DNA from: Monoplex corrugatus
Lineage: Eukaryota > Mollusca > Gastropoda > Littorinimorpha > Ranellidae
DNA: 64,000 bases
Assembly: GCA_030674185.1 (NCBI GenBank)
Contig: JAPXFY010000031.1
Coordinates: forward strand, 41,576,032-41,640,031
Direction: 5' to 3'
Shown here: positions 45,675 to 57,379 of the stretch, piece by piece
Position numbering within the stretch: the first letter of the stretch is position 1
How the letters are laid out: each line of letters opens with the position of its first letter
Notes under the pieces: generated by a model
What the model saw: the letters and a program-made list of their open reading frames with translations, nothing else
Database searches by the model: none
Told to the model about the DNA's origin: nothing
Position numbers and translations under genes: made by a program

Positions 45675-45735
45675 TCTGTCTCCCTGCTCTGTCTGTCTCT
45701 GTCTCCCTTTGTCTCTGTCTGTCTCTGTATTCCAG
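45631..45735. repeat. (CT)n / (GTCT)n microsatellite
   Basis: Continuation of the interrupted CT tract. Confidence 0.95.
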
Positions 45736-45739
45736 TCTC

Positions 45740-46210
45740 TCTTTCTTTCATGAAAGGCTATACACACGTATCTAAAAAAAATCATTGCTGACGCATTTTG
45801 TTAAAAAAAACAACATATCTAACGGACATTATATCGGCACTAATTCTCATTCGGATTTTGATTACTCTAATAATGATAATAATAATAATAATAATGATAA
45901 TAATTATGGTTATAGTTAGAATAATAAAGTTATTCTTGTTTGTCCAGTCCTGTATATAGGCTCATCGCCCCGGGGGAAAATGGCCATGAACAGATTTATA
46001 CATATAAAACCCATTTTGTTTGGGTTTACTTTTGTGGGCCACAAGACCCTTAGTATGAAAACAGTATTGTTAATTAAACAACTGAGATGGTTTTTGACGT
46101 GTAATTATGCCAACAAACCGTTGATTATACTCACGGACCTGTACTAATCCTTTGACTTTCGTTTATTGAATAGATTTATGCAATAAAACATGTTTAAACC
46201 ACTCATCCTT
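45740..46210. other. AT-rich unique DNA
   Basis: No gene seen; (AAT)n at about 45875-45900. Confidence 0.5.
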
Positions 46211-46404
46211 TTAACACTTCGACTCCCGCACCCTAGCCACCAACTGCAAAAACGTAGCCTTTTTGACTCCCTCACCTTATCCACCAGCTTCCTGAAGGAA
46301 CTTGATGGATAGGATGATGGAATCAAAGGGTTACGGTTTTGCTTTGTTGGCATGGTTGGCAGTGGAGGATGTTGGCAGACATGGGGCGGGAGTCAAAGAG
46401 TTAA
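46211..46404. mobile_element. TTAA palindromic MITE (family B), copy 7
   Basis: TTAA at 46211-46214 and 46401-46404; inner arms diverged (CTTCCTGAAGGAACTTGATGG). Confidence 0.82.
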
Positions 46405-46544
46405 ACAAACAAACAAACACGAACAGACACACAAACAGACAGACAGACAGATATGGGGAAGGGGGGAATGTGGTAGAGAAGAGCTTTGTATAAACACGAT
46501 ATAGAACATTTCGCAACTGGTAGATATATCTAAACGATTTAACA

Positions 46545-49290
46545 TTTGAAGTGTTGGCTGGTGGTTTTGATAGAGCTCTGAGCTCCAGATTTCAAGTTTA
46601 CTGGCTGTTTTGTTAGAGCTCTGAGCTCCAGATTTCAAGTTTACTGGCTGTTTTGTTAGAGCTCTGAGCTCCAGATTTCAAGTTTACTGGCTGTTTTGTT
46701 AGAGCTCTGAGCTCCAGATTTCAAGTTTACTGGCTGTTTTGTTAGAGCTCTGAGCTCCAGATTTCAAGTTTACTAGCTGTTTTGTTTGAGCTCTGAGCTC
46801 GATTTCAAGTTTATTAGCTGTTTTGTTAGAGCTCTGAGATCCAGATTTCAAGTTTACTGGCTGTTTTGTTAGAGCTCTGAGCTCCAAATTTCAAGTTTAC
46901 TGGCTGTTTTGTTAGAGTTCTGAGCTCCAGATTTCAAGTTTACTGACTGTTTTGGTAGAGCTCTGAGCTCCAGATTTCAAGTTTACTGACTGTTTTGTTA
47001 GAGCTCTGAGCTCCAGATTTCAAGTTTACTGACTGTTTTGGTAGAGCTCTGAGCTCCAGATTTCAAGTTTACTGACTGTTTTGGTAGAGCTCTGAGCTCC
47101 AAATTTCAAGTTTACTGACTGTTTTGGTAGAGCTCTGAGCTCGATTTCAAGTTTACTGACTGTTTTGGTAGAGCTCTGAGCTCCAAATTTCAAGTTTACT
47201 GACTGTTTTGGTAGAGCTCTGAGCTCCAAATTTCAAGTTTATTGGCTGTTTTGATAGAGCTATGGACTCCAAATTTCAAGTTTATTGGCTGTTTTGATAG
47301 AGCTCTAAGATCCAAATTTCAAGTTTATTGGCTGTTTTGACAGAGCTGTGGACTCCATATTTAAGTTTACTGGCTGTTTTGACAGAGTTGTGGACTCCAG
47401 GTTTACTGGCTGTTTCGATAGAGATGTGGACTCCAGGTTTATTGGCTGTTTTGACAGAGATGTGGACTCTAGGTTTACTGGCTGTTTTGACAGATGTGGA
47501 CTCCAGGTTTATTGGCTGTTTTGACAGAGATGTGGACTCTAGGTTTACTGGCTGTTTTGACAGATGTGGACTCCAGGTTTATTGGCTGTTTTGACAGAGA
47601 TGTGGACTCTAGGTTTACTGGCTGTTTTGACAGAGTTGTGGACTCTAAGTTTACTGGCTGTTTTGATAGAGATGTGGACTCCATATTTAAGTTTATTGGC
47701 TGTTTTGACAGAGTTGCGGACTCTTAAGTTTACTGGCTGTTTTGACAGAGTTGTGGACTCTAAGTTTACTGGCTGTTTTGATAAGAGATGTGGACTCCAT
47801 ATTTAAGTTTACTGGCTGTTTTGACAGAGTTGTGGACTCCAGGTTTACTGGCTGTTTTGATAGAGATGTGGACTCCAGGTTTACTGGCTGTTTTGATAGA
47901 GATGTGGACTCTAAGTTTACTGGCTGTTTTGACAGAGTTGTGGACTCCAGGTTTACTGGCTGTTTTGAAAAGAGATGTGGACTCCATATTTAAGTTTACT
48001 GGCTGTTTTGACAGAGATGTGGACTCCAGGTTTACTGGCTGTTTTGACAGAGTTGTGGACTCCAGGTTTACTGGCTGTTTTGACAGAGTTGTGGACTCCA
48101 GGTTTACTGGCTGTTTTGACAAGTTGTGGACTCCAGGTTTACTGGCTGTTTTGACAGGTTACTGGCTGTTTTGACAGAGATGTGGACTCTAAGTTTACTG
48201 GGTGTTTTGACAGAGTTGTGGACTCCAGGTTTACTGGCTGTTTTGACAGAGATGTGGACTCCAGGTTTACTGGCTGTTTTGACAGAGTTGTGGACTCCAG
48301 GTTTATTGGCTGTTTTGACAGAGTTGTGGACTCTTAAGTTTACTGGCTGTTTTCATAGAGATGTGGTGGACTCTAAGTTTACTGGCTGTTTTCATAGAGA
48401 TGTGGACTCTAAGTTTACTGGCTGTTTTGACAGAGTTGTGGACTCCAGGTTTACTGGCTGTTTTGATAGAGATGTGGACTCCAATTTAAGTTTATTGGCT
48501 GTTTTGACAGAGTTGCGGACTCTTAAGTTTACTGGCTGTTTTGACAGAGTTGTGGACTCTAAGTTTACTGGCTGTTTTGATAAGAGATGTGGACTCCATA
48601 TTTAAGTTTACTGGCTGTTTTGACAGAGTTGTGGACTCCAGGTTTACTGGCTGTTTTGATAGAGATGTGGACTCCAGGTTTACTGGCTGTTTTGATAGAG
48701 ATGTGGACTCTAAGTTTACTGGCTGTTTTGACAGAGTTGTGGACTCCAGGTTTACTGGCTGTTTTGAAAAGAGATGTGGACTCCATATTTAAGTTTACTG
48801 GCTGTTTTGACAGAGATGTGGACTCCAGGTTTACTGGCTGTTTTGACAGAGTTGTGGACTCCAGGTTTACTGGCTGTTTTGACAGAGTTGTGGACTCCAG
48901 GTTTACTGGCTGTTTTGACAAGTTGTGGACTCCAGGTTTACTGGCTGTTTTGACAGGTTTACTGGCTGTTTTGACAGAGATGTGGACTCTAAGTTTACTG
49001 GGTGTTTTGACAGAGTTGTGGACTCCAGGTTTACTGGCTGTTTTGACAGAGATGTGGACTCCAGGTTTACTGGCTGTTTTGACAGAGTTGTGGACTCCAG
49101 GTTTATTGGCTGTTTTGACAGAGTTGTGGACTCTTAAGTTTACTGGCTGTTTTCATAGAGATGTGGTGGACTCTAAGTTTACTGGCTGTTTTCATAGAGA
49201 TGTGGACTCTAAGTTTACTGGCTGTTTTGACAGAGTTGTGGACTCTTAAGTTTACTGGCTGTTTTCATAGAGATGTGGACTCCAGGTTTT
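46545..49290. repeat. Minisatellite changing from a 43-bp to a 36-bp unit, about 70 copies
   Basis: Left part (to about 47330): GTTTTGTTAGAGCTCTGAG then CTCCAGATTTCAAG and TTTACTGGCT, 43 bp. Right part: GTTTTGACAGAGTTGTGGAC then TCCAGG and TTTACTGGCT, 36 bp, with 41-bp forms containing CATATTTAAG. Blocks 47651-48437 and 48450-49238 are near-identical (offset 799-800 bp, two small indels). A 36-bp unit keeps frame, giving 12-residue repeats on both strands that are artefacts. Confidence 0.97.
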
Positions 49291-49412
49291 CAGGTTTCGA
49301 GTTCAGACTCCATCCTGCAACATAAAAGTCAGCTACTTTGCTTGGCGTCTTAGTGGTCCATTTTGGCGGTATCGGTGTTTCATAGGTCCTGTTCACTTGC
49401 CCATTTCAAGAT

Positions 49413-49493
49413 CTTGCCAATGCCTGTAGAATTTTCAACCTTGCCAGTGCCTGTAGAATTTTCAACCTTGCCAATGCCTGTAGAATTTTCAAT
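49413..49493. repeat. 27-bp tandem repeat, 3 copies
   Basis: CTTGCCAATGCCTGTAGAAT and TTTCAAC, three times. Confidence 0.95.
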
Positions 49494-49637
49494 CGAGGAG
49501 CGTGCCAGGTAACGGCTGGCACATTTTGGATGAGTGACTATGTAACTGCTTGATAACAATGAGTCTGTCTTGGGCAAACTGTTGACTCTTTCATGTGTGT
49601 AAGAACATTCCAGTTTTGTCGTTTGTTTATTTTGTTT

Positions 49638-49855
49638 TTAATCCTTTTGACTCCCACACCCAATCCATCAACTGCAAAAACTTAACCCTTTGACTTCATC
49701 ACCCTGCCCACTAGCTTCCTGCTCACCCTGTCCACCAGCTTTCTGCAGGAAGCTGGTGGACAGAGTGAGGGAGTCAGAGGGTTACGTGTTTGCTTTGCTA
49801 GCATGGTTGGCAATGCAGGATGCTGGCGGACAGGGATCGGGAGTCAAAGGGTTAA
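49638..49855. mobile_element. TTAA palindromic MITE (family B), copy 8
   Basis: TTAA ends intact. The inner left arm is partly duplicated (TAGCTTCCTG, then CACCCTGTCCACCAGC again at 49725-49740). Confidence 0.85.
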
Positions 49856-50060
49856 ATACGAAGAGCGAATTGTGTCTGTCTGTGCATGTCTTTGGCTGGC
49901 AAATAATCAGAACACAGGTGCTATCACAGGCAGCAGGCCTGACAAGTTCCACACTGAACGAAACGATCATCACCTGGTTTGGATGCCTAAGCATTTTCCG
50001 TTTGAAGGACCGAAATACTGACAATGCTCTAGCAGGGTTATCTGGGCTGCTTCCTAACCC

Positions 50061-50242
50061 ATAACCCTTTGATTCCCACACCCTGCCAACCAATATCCTG
50101 TATTGTCAACCATGCTATCAAAGCAAAAACTTAACCTTTTGATTCCCTCACCCTATCCACCAAGGAAGCTGGTGGATAGGGTGAGGGAATGAAAGGGTTG
50201 TTTTTGCAGTTGGTTGATAGGGTGCGGGAGTCAAAGGGTTGA
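50061..50242. mobile_element. TTAA palindromic MITE (family B), copy 9
   Basis: End TTAA sites mutated (ATAA, TTGA). Central inverted arms CCACCAAGGAAGCTGGTGG near 50160. Confidence 0.82.
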
Positions 50243-50544
50243 CATTTTTTTTCAGTATTGAGTTGTCTTCCTCAAAGGTCCGTGTTTAGTTTTGTGTTTC
50301 AGACCATTTAGTCCTTTTCTCCAGCTGGACGAAGCAGCAGGGAAGTTTCAGTCTTTTTCTCCTAATTTTTGTATTTGGTGTTTGTTTTTTGTTGTGATCT
50401 TACGTTAACGCTTGACAAAGGCCAGTTGGCCGAAAATTTGCGCCTGTCTTGTCTGGTTGTAGTAAATACGCGTTCTGGTTATTTTTTCGTGTTGGTTTTT
50501 TTTTTCTTTTCTGGTTTCAGACCAAACAGTTTAATCTGTGTCAT

Positions 50545-50805
50545 TTGCTTGTTTGTTTTTGTCTTTCTGTTTGTTTTTGTCTTTCTGGTTTGTTTTTGTC
50601 TTTCTGTTTGTTTTTGTCTTTCTGTTTGTTTTTTGTCTTTCTGTTTGTTTTTGTCTTTCTGTTTGTTTTTTGTCTTTCTGTTTGTTTTTTGTCTTTCTGT
50701 TTGTTTTTTTGTTCTTTCTGTTTGTTTTTTTGTCTTTCTGTTTGTTTTTGTCTTTCTGTTTGTTTTTGTCTTTCGGGTTTGTTTTTTGTCTTTCTGTTTG
50801 GTTTT
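50545..50805. repeat. 18-bp minisatellite, about 14 copies
   Basis: TTTGTTTTTGTCTTTCTG repeated with 1-nt slippage in the T run. All frames of both strands are open for over 100 codons, giving Phe/Leu or Lys/Thr/Gln repeats that are not genes. Confidence 0.95.
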
Positions 50806-50897
50806 TGCCATTGCAAAGGAAGCAGATTTTTCCTGTCATAGGGATGTGACAGTGTACATGCATTTACTCTCAGTTGATCCTGAAGGACGCTTGGAGT

Positions 50898-51276
50898 ACA
50901 GTAGACAGCCGAAATGTGGTTTCTAAGAAGAATGTTGAGAATTCCATGGACAGCAAGGGAAACAAACGAGACAGTCTTAATGGAGGCAAACGCAAGAACG
51001 TCATTGATATAAAGAAAATTGTGAAAAGACAAGCAACATTTATAGGTCATTTTATGAGGAAAGGGGAATTAGAACAACTGGTCACAACAGGAAAGCTGGA
51101 GGGAAAGAGAGCACCAGGTAGACCCAGGGAGAAAACATTGGACAGACTTGCAGGGTGGCTGAGGACAGAGAGGGTGGAAGATGTACTTGCAGCGACAAGG
51201 GATAGTAAATTCATATGGAGGGCCATGATCGCCAACGCCATGCAGCAGGGCACATAACGACGATGATGACAGTAGA
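50898..51276 (+). mobile_element. LINE family 1 mini-element (363 bp) with 8-bp TSD
   Basis: 50906-51268 begins CAGCCGAAATG at the same point as 31112 and 33175, and ends with ACGACGATGATG. TSD ACAGTAGA at 50898-50905 and 51269-51276. Frameshifts near 50990; later RQATFIGHFMRKGELEQL and GRPREKTLDRL are open. Confidence 0.92.
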
Positions 51277-51522
51277 GAGACTGGCCCAGAACACACAAAT
51301 GGAAAGCCTTCGTTGCTGCTCCACAGTGTGAATAGCATAATGTGCATCACAATCACAGGTCTGATCAAATGCTGTGTAGCTTGTCATGTAGGCCACAGCT
51401 GGGCTCGTCATTCAACCTGAATATCAAAATCATTATCATCCTAGGGATGGTGCACACAACAGCTGGTCAACAACTGACGGTATGTGTGTGTGTGTCTGTT
51501 GCTTCTTACTTCAACTATCAGT

Positions 51523-51810
51523 ACTCATCTGAATGCCCCCCCCCCCCCCCCCACGTGGGATTGCTGGAGGGCTCTTTCAGTGTTAATAGTATCCCCACCT
51601 TGTGGAAATTCTGTGCTAGAAGTTTCCTCTTTTCTGTCTCCGTCTTTCTTTCTGCCGTGTTCTTGTGCTTTCTGTCATTTCTTCTGCTGGTCCATCCACC
51701 TGTATATGTTCGATAAAGTCTTACGTACTTTCTCTTAGGATTGATAATTGGTTACGTGAATTAAGTGCCTTTCTGGTTTAGGGAAATGCAGTTTTAGGTA
51801 ATTAGGTCCG

Positions 51811-51906
<96 letters not shown>

Positions 51907-52066
51907 ATATAATATATATATATGTACATGTACACATATGTATGTGTGTATGTATGTATATATATATATACATATACACACATATACACATATATATATA
52001 TGTGTGTGTATGTGTGTATATGTGTGTATATGTATATATATATACATACATACACACATACATATG

Positions 52067-52137
<71 letters not shown>

Positions 52138-52435
52138 AGTGTCCTTAGTTATGTTTACATTTGTATTCAGGTTTGTTTTTTTAAATCTCCTGTGTAATAA
52201 ATTGGACGGAATGGTCAGCGCCAGGGGCATCTCCTTAGATTATGCGCGCGAATGCATTGATATGTGTACTTAATTTTCATTTCCTTTTTTTTGTTCCTGT
52301 TGAAACATTATGTAAGTTGTGAAACGGTTATAGCCCTGATATAACTCTGCGCAGTCGGCTGGGCTTTAAACAAAAACAACAATAACAGTAACAGCCGCTT
52401 CTTGATTTCCAACAATAACAATGACTCATCTGAAT
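51523..52435 (+). mobile_element. Family A retroposon with 12-bp TSD, split by a microsatellite
   Basis: Element 51535-52423. TSD ACTCATCTGAAT at 51523-51534 and 52424-52435. The 5' half (to about 51812) and 3' half (from 52136, GTGTCCTTAGTTATG) are separated by a 320-bp CA/TA/TG block exactly where other copies have only TTTATGTATGTTTTAG. The 3' end extends to CAGCCGCTTCTTGATTTCC and AACAATAACAATG. Confidence 0.9.
51814..52135. repeat. (CA)n-(TA)n-(TG)n inverted microsatellite
   Basis: CA runs at 51814-51904, TATATA/GTATGT mosaic at 51905-52070 and TG run at 52073-52135. CA left and TG right make a large near-palindrome. Confidence 0.95.
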
Positions 52436-52450
52436 TAACTGGCATCAGTT

Positions 52451-52930
52451 GCCATGGTTGTGTGCCTGGTTAACACAGCAGACTAATGACTGGAAGATTG
52501 TGGGTTTGAATCCCTTTGGGCCTGCCTGCCATTTTATGAGGAAAGGGGAATTGGAGCACCTGGTCACAATGGGAAAGCTGGAGGGAAAGAGAGCTCCGGG
52601 TTGACCCAGGGAGAAGATACTAAACGGACTTGCAGAGTGGCTGGAGACAAAGAGGGTGGAAGAGATGCTTAATCAAAAAGTGATAGAGACAGATAGAAAT
52701 CCATAATCGCCAACGCCATGCGGCAAGGCACCTGATGATGATGATGATGATGATGGGCCTGCCTAAATCAGTGTGGAAATTTGACCACAACGATTAAGTT
52801 GCTATGGGCTAACTGGGAAGACTGGAACTACACAGTTGAGTTCCATTCGCTTCACGGATACGTCATTGAGGGTGTTGTTGATATTTCCTGACCATCACAG
52901 CAGGTTTCTGTAATCTGGGGCCTGGTTAAC
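52451..52930 (+). mobile_element. SINE-E, plus copy, split by a LINE fragment
   Basis: tRNA-like head at about 52451-52513 (TTGTGTGCCTGGTTAACAC box A-like; GGGTTTGAATCCC box B-like), then the body from 52765 (TCAGTGTGGAAATTTG, CTATGGGCTAACTGGGAAG, TCAGGAAATATC-type complement). A 226-bp insertion lies between. Confidence 0.85.
52517..52764 (+). mobile_element. LINE family 1 3' fragment (226 bp) with 11-bp TSD
   Basis: 52528-52753 runs from GCCATTTTATGAGGAAAGGG to (ATG)n. TSD TGGGCCTGCCT at 52517-52527 and 52754-52764, inside SINE-E. Confidence 0.93.
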
Positions 52931-52997
52931 GCCTGGATATACTTGAAAGGAAACTTAGAGTACTGCATTGTTAAACAGTCTCAATCCAGAGTGGAAT

Positions 52998-53000
52998 TCC

Positions 53001-53039
<39 letters not shown>

Positions 53040-53400
53040 ATAGGGACTGGCTTTCAATGGCCTAGGCCTTGCGGCCTATTTACTCAACTATTTCTAATAC
53101 AGGTGTTAAAATGCGCATTTTCTTTTTGTTTGCATAAGCCTAATCAGGCCTTTAATCATCATAATCGATGAAAAGTTCTTTCAATTTTGGAATTTTGTCA
53201 AAAAAATTCTTGAATTTGTTAGTATCTTGTGCAAATTTTATGTTAGTTGGGAGTTTATTCCACAAAGGGGCTACTCGATGTGAAAAAGAAAATTTTCTTG
53301 TGTTAGTACGACAGTGCTGAATAAATATCTTTACTTCCTTGTTTCTTGTGATATTGCATTGTAGCATCATGATTATGGTCCCCATCGTCAAACGAAACAC
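52998..53400 (-). pseudogene. LINE remnant (fourth family), C-terminus plus 3' UTR with (AGT)n tail
   Basis: Minus strand: an 82-codon frame (53152-53400) with RTNTRKFSFSHRVAPLWNKL and PTNIKF followed by a short acidic end, the typical extreme C-terminus of an animal non-LTR retrotransposon ORF2. Then a 3' UTR with GGCCGCAAGGCCTAGGCC and a run of ACT triplets (53001-53037) as the tail. No RT core left. Confidence 0.7.
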
Positions 53401-53579
53401 AAACCTTTGTGGGACACACTACTGAGGGGAAAAGTATATGGGTGTGGGGGGTGGGGAGGGGTGGATGGAAAGCCCCAGGTGGACCCCCTGTCACCAATTC
53501 TGACTGCTGTTTTTGTTAGGTCCGGTATATAGTACTTTATGTGTGCCAACCTCGGATCAACAGGTACTGTCAAAAACAC

Positions 53580-53728
53580 TAACACACACACACACGCACG
53601 CACGCACGCACGTACGTACGCACACACACAGAGACACACACACACGCATGCACGCACGTACGCACGCACGCAGCACGCACGTACGCACACACACACAGAC
53701 ACACAGACACACGCGGCACACACACACA

Positions 53729-53785
<57 letters not shown>

Positions 53786-53843
53786 ATTCCTCTAAAAGCA
53801 CATAGTGAAGAGACGTTGAAAGGATTAACGAACGAACGAACGA

Positions 53844-53881
<38 letters not shown>

Positions 53882-53926
53882 CCGTCTAATATCACTTATA
53901 GTGAAAAGACGTTAAATCAAGGAACG

Positions 53927-53990
<64 letters not shown>

Positions 53991-54020
53991 CGCAAACACA
54001 CACACACACACGCACGCATA
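53580..54020. repeat. (CA)n arrays punctuated by two hairpin tails
   Basis: CA runs at 53640-53784, 53843-53880, 53930-53987 and 54000-54012; CGCA/CGTACG blocks at 53594-53700. Between runs lie TCTAAAAGCACATAGTG (53790) and CGTCTAATATCACTTATAG (53883), each followed by GACGTT and AACGAAC. Confidence 0.93.
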
Positions 54021-54021
54021 C

Positions 54022-54500
54022 GCACACAGAATATACCTTACACGTTGAATATTAGACCCATCTGACAGCATTGTAAAACCTCTTTCATGAAAATCTCTCC
54101 CATCTCTCTTTATCTCTGTCTGTCAATCTGTTTGTCTGTCTATCTGTCGCTCTCTTTCTCTCACCCTTAATGTATTATGACTTATATTTAGTTTACTTGT
54201 GTATCTATCTTGTTCAATATTTTCAGTTTTTGGCAGAGTTGAAGTGTCTTGGGATGACATCTTCAGGCTCAGAACACATTCCATACACGCTGGCGCCACG
54301 TTGAAGTTTTCAACGTCCAAACTGAACGATCATGGCATACACCCTGCACTCGAGCCATACGCACTTGCAAGATCTCGGTGTTTTACTTAGCATGTTTTTA
54401 GTATCTTTCCTTGTGTAAAATTCAGACAGCACATACTAACGCCCATATAGTAACGCCATTGAAACCCTTCCATGGGTAACCCAACATACAGACGCCTCTC
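54022..54500. other. Unique DNA
   Basis: No gene supported. A plus-strand frame at 54199-54390 has no known motif. Confidence 0.45.
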
Positions 54501-55082
54501 ACCCCTGTGGGGATGCTGGGGGCTCTTTCAGTATAAATTGTATCCCTACCTTGTGGAAATTCTGTGCTAGAAATTTCCTCTTTTCTGTCACTATTTGTTT
54601 CTGCCTTCTTCCTTTGCTTTCTGTTATTTCTTCCTATCATTTTCTGCCTTGCTGGTCCATTCACCTGAATGTGTTAGATACAATCTTACATAGTTTCTCT
54701 TAGTATTGGTAATTGGGTACATGTATTAAGTGCATTTTTGGCTCTAGGGAAATGAGATATGCGGAAGCAGTTTCAGGAAATCTAGGCCTGTTTTTATGTG
54801 TTTTAGTGTCCTTAGTTGTGTTTAAATTTGCATTCAGGTATGTTGTTTTTTTTTAAATACAGTATGCGATAAATTGGACGAAGTGGTCAGTGCCAGGAGT
54901 ATCCCCTTAGATTATGTGTGCGAATGCACTGATATATGTACTTAATTTTCTGTTCTTTATTTCAGTTGAAATACTGTGTATGTTTTGAAACGGTTGTAGC
55001 CCTGATGTGGCTCTATACGGTCGGCTGGGCTTAAAACAAAAATAACAATAACAGTAACAGCCGCTTCTTGATTTCCAACACA
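54501..55082 (+). mobile_element. Family A retroposon, full length
   Basis: All blocks present from CCCCTGTGGGGATGC to AACAGTAACAGCCGC and TTCTTGATTTCCAACA, the same extended 3' end as the 51535 copy. Confidence 0.88.
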
Positions 55083-55194
55083 GTGTATCATCCTCCATCA
55101 CCACGATTGTCTTCACCCATCCTCTACTCCTGGTCCACAGAGAGAAAACATGCATATAAACACACACGCACCACACATACACACATACATACAC

Positions 55195-55235
55195 CAGGGC
55201 TTAAAACGTTCCGCGGAATTCCGCGATTTCGGGGG

Positions 55236-55267
<32 letters not shown>

Positions 55268-55380
55268 CCGTAATTGGCTTGCAAGCGTTCATAGCAACGG
55301 CGCACAAGTTATGGCCCCTGATTTGCCCCTGGACCCCCCTTAGTTTCAGTGTTTTTTTCCTCCTCCTGTTTTAAGCCCTG
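55195..55380. mobile_element. MITE D, short copy (186 bp)
   Basis: Terminal repeats CAGGGCTTAAAAC (55195-55207) and GTTTTAAGCCCTG (55368-55380). Shares the poly-A tract, GGCATCCGTAATTGGCTTGC and TTAGTTTCAGTG with the 40300 copy but lacks its 220-bp interior. Palindrome CGCGGAATTCCGCG at 55212-55225. Inserted in CA-rich DNA. Confidence 0.88.
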
Positions 55381-55384
55381 ACAC

Positions 55385-55387
<3 letters not shown>

Positions 55388-55445
<58 letters not shown>
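55388..55445. repeat. (CA)n microsatellite
   Basis: CA run after MITE D. Confidence 0.97.
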
Positions 55446-55447
<2 letters not shown>

Positions 55448-55599
55448 TGACAGACAGATACACACACACACACATGCAGGCACGCACACAGAATCCCTCT
55501 CTTTTTATTATCACTTCTACTTTGTCCACCTTCGTCTTCTTCACTGTCCGTCCGTTTGTCTTTTTTTTTCCCCCTTCAACCTTTATAGTGTCAAGGACG

Positions 55600-57330
55600 T
55601 TGTGGTACGTCTCAGACTGTTGATTGTGGCATGGCTTCTGCTGGTAAGACTTTCCATTTTATTCGAATGCAAGTCGCCATTACTACCAGCGCGTCAGCAT
55701 CCGCATTCCGTGGGGCACGCTGCACTGTCCCTGGCGCCTGCCGCGCTGTGTGAAAATTTGACCTTTGACCCCTGCTTGTCAAGAAGGCGGACCCCTCTTC
55801 GTTGTGTTTACACTCGCGATCAGTTGATCGCTGCCAAGACCACAGGCGCTCGCCTCGATCCCAATTTGATTACTCGTCTGAAAACTCTATCACTGGGCGT
55901 TAATCTACCTCGCAAGCGCTCCCGGCGTGGGGGCAGAAGAAAATGTCGCAAGATCGGGGTTGTCTGCGGCACTCCACTCGTCAGAGATCCCCTGGCCTGT
56001 CCATCTGCTGGTACTGGTCTGGTGCCACCCTCCATCCTGTCTGACGTCACTCTACCTTCATCGTCCCAAGGCTGTAACCTCTCCAATCTGATCACTGTCC
56101 CGATTCAAGATTTAGACACTCTCCCAAATCAGCTGTGTCTGTGTTTGTTCAATGCGCACTCTGTGGGACCGTCAAAGAGACGTTCCGAGATCTGCGACTT
56201 CGTCCGTGATCACGATATTGACGTCATGCTGTTGACTGAGACCTGGCTTCGTCAGTCCGGTGACGAAGCGAAGTGCCGCGACCTGACACCCCCAGGCTAC
56301 AAGCTGCTGTCTTTCCCACGACCCCCAAACGCCAAGGTCAAGTGTGGGGGTGGCACCGCCATCCTCCTCAAAGTTTCTCTCACTGAAAACTGTACAACAA
56401 CAACGAATTTTCCTTTCTCTCATGACACTTTTGAACTGGTTCAATTTATTTTGATGATCCAACAGCAACGTGTGGCATTCTTTCTGCTCTACAGAGTTCC
56501 TCCCAACAAGATGTATGAAAATCGACTTAAGTTGAATGATGACAAGACTGAAGCCCTTCGTGTTTCTCCATTGCCTGCAGATCTTTCTTCTCTGCCTTCC
56601 ACTATTACTGTCGGTAATACCGCTATTGCTTTTTCTGATTGCGTTCGTGACCTCGGTTTTGTCTTTGACCATAATCTCTCCATGCACCAGCACATCATCA
56701 AAACATGTCAGGCTGCATACATCGAACTTAGACGCATTAATTCTATTAGACACTACCTTACATTAGACGCAACCAAGACGTTAGTTACTGCATGCATTCT
56801 GTCTAGGTTAGATTATTGCAATTCACTCCTTGCGGGTTGCCCTCAGAAACATCTCAAACATTTGCAACAAGTTCAGAACTCTGCAGCTAAACTCATCTTC
56901 AAGGCACGTAGGTCACAGCACTGCACACCCCTGTTTCAGACACTGCACTGGCTCCCGGTTGAACAAAGAATAAAATACAAGATTTGCTGCCTTTGTTATC
57001 ACATCATTTCTGGAACTGCTCCTGACTATCTCTCTGAACTCTTGACTGTCTACGTACCTTCTCGATCACTCGCTCTTCTGTGGATGACAAGAAGTTTCGT
57101 GTGCCAAAATATAACAGAGAAACTCACGGTGGTAGAGCCTTTGCAGTTTTTGCTGTTCAGACATGGAACTTGTTGCCTCAGTCCGTCCGCCACTCTAAAA
57201 CTCTACCATCTTTCAAAACAAGTTTAAAAACTTACTTCTTTAAACAGTGTTTTTCCTGATTTTGGCTAGTGGGTTGATCCTGCTTGACATTCTGGATGAA
57301 ATTGTGCACAATGGGGTGTATGCCAGTGTG

Positions 57331-57379
<49 letters not shown>

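Noticed and set aside
48587..49249. 220-codon frame with a 12-residue repeat
   Set aside because: The 36-bp minisatellite keeps frame; both strands are open and there is no codon bias or flanking gene structure.
50479..50811. Lys/Thr/Gln-rich frames on the minus strand
   Set aside because: 18-bp minisatellite; every frame is open.
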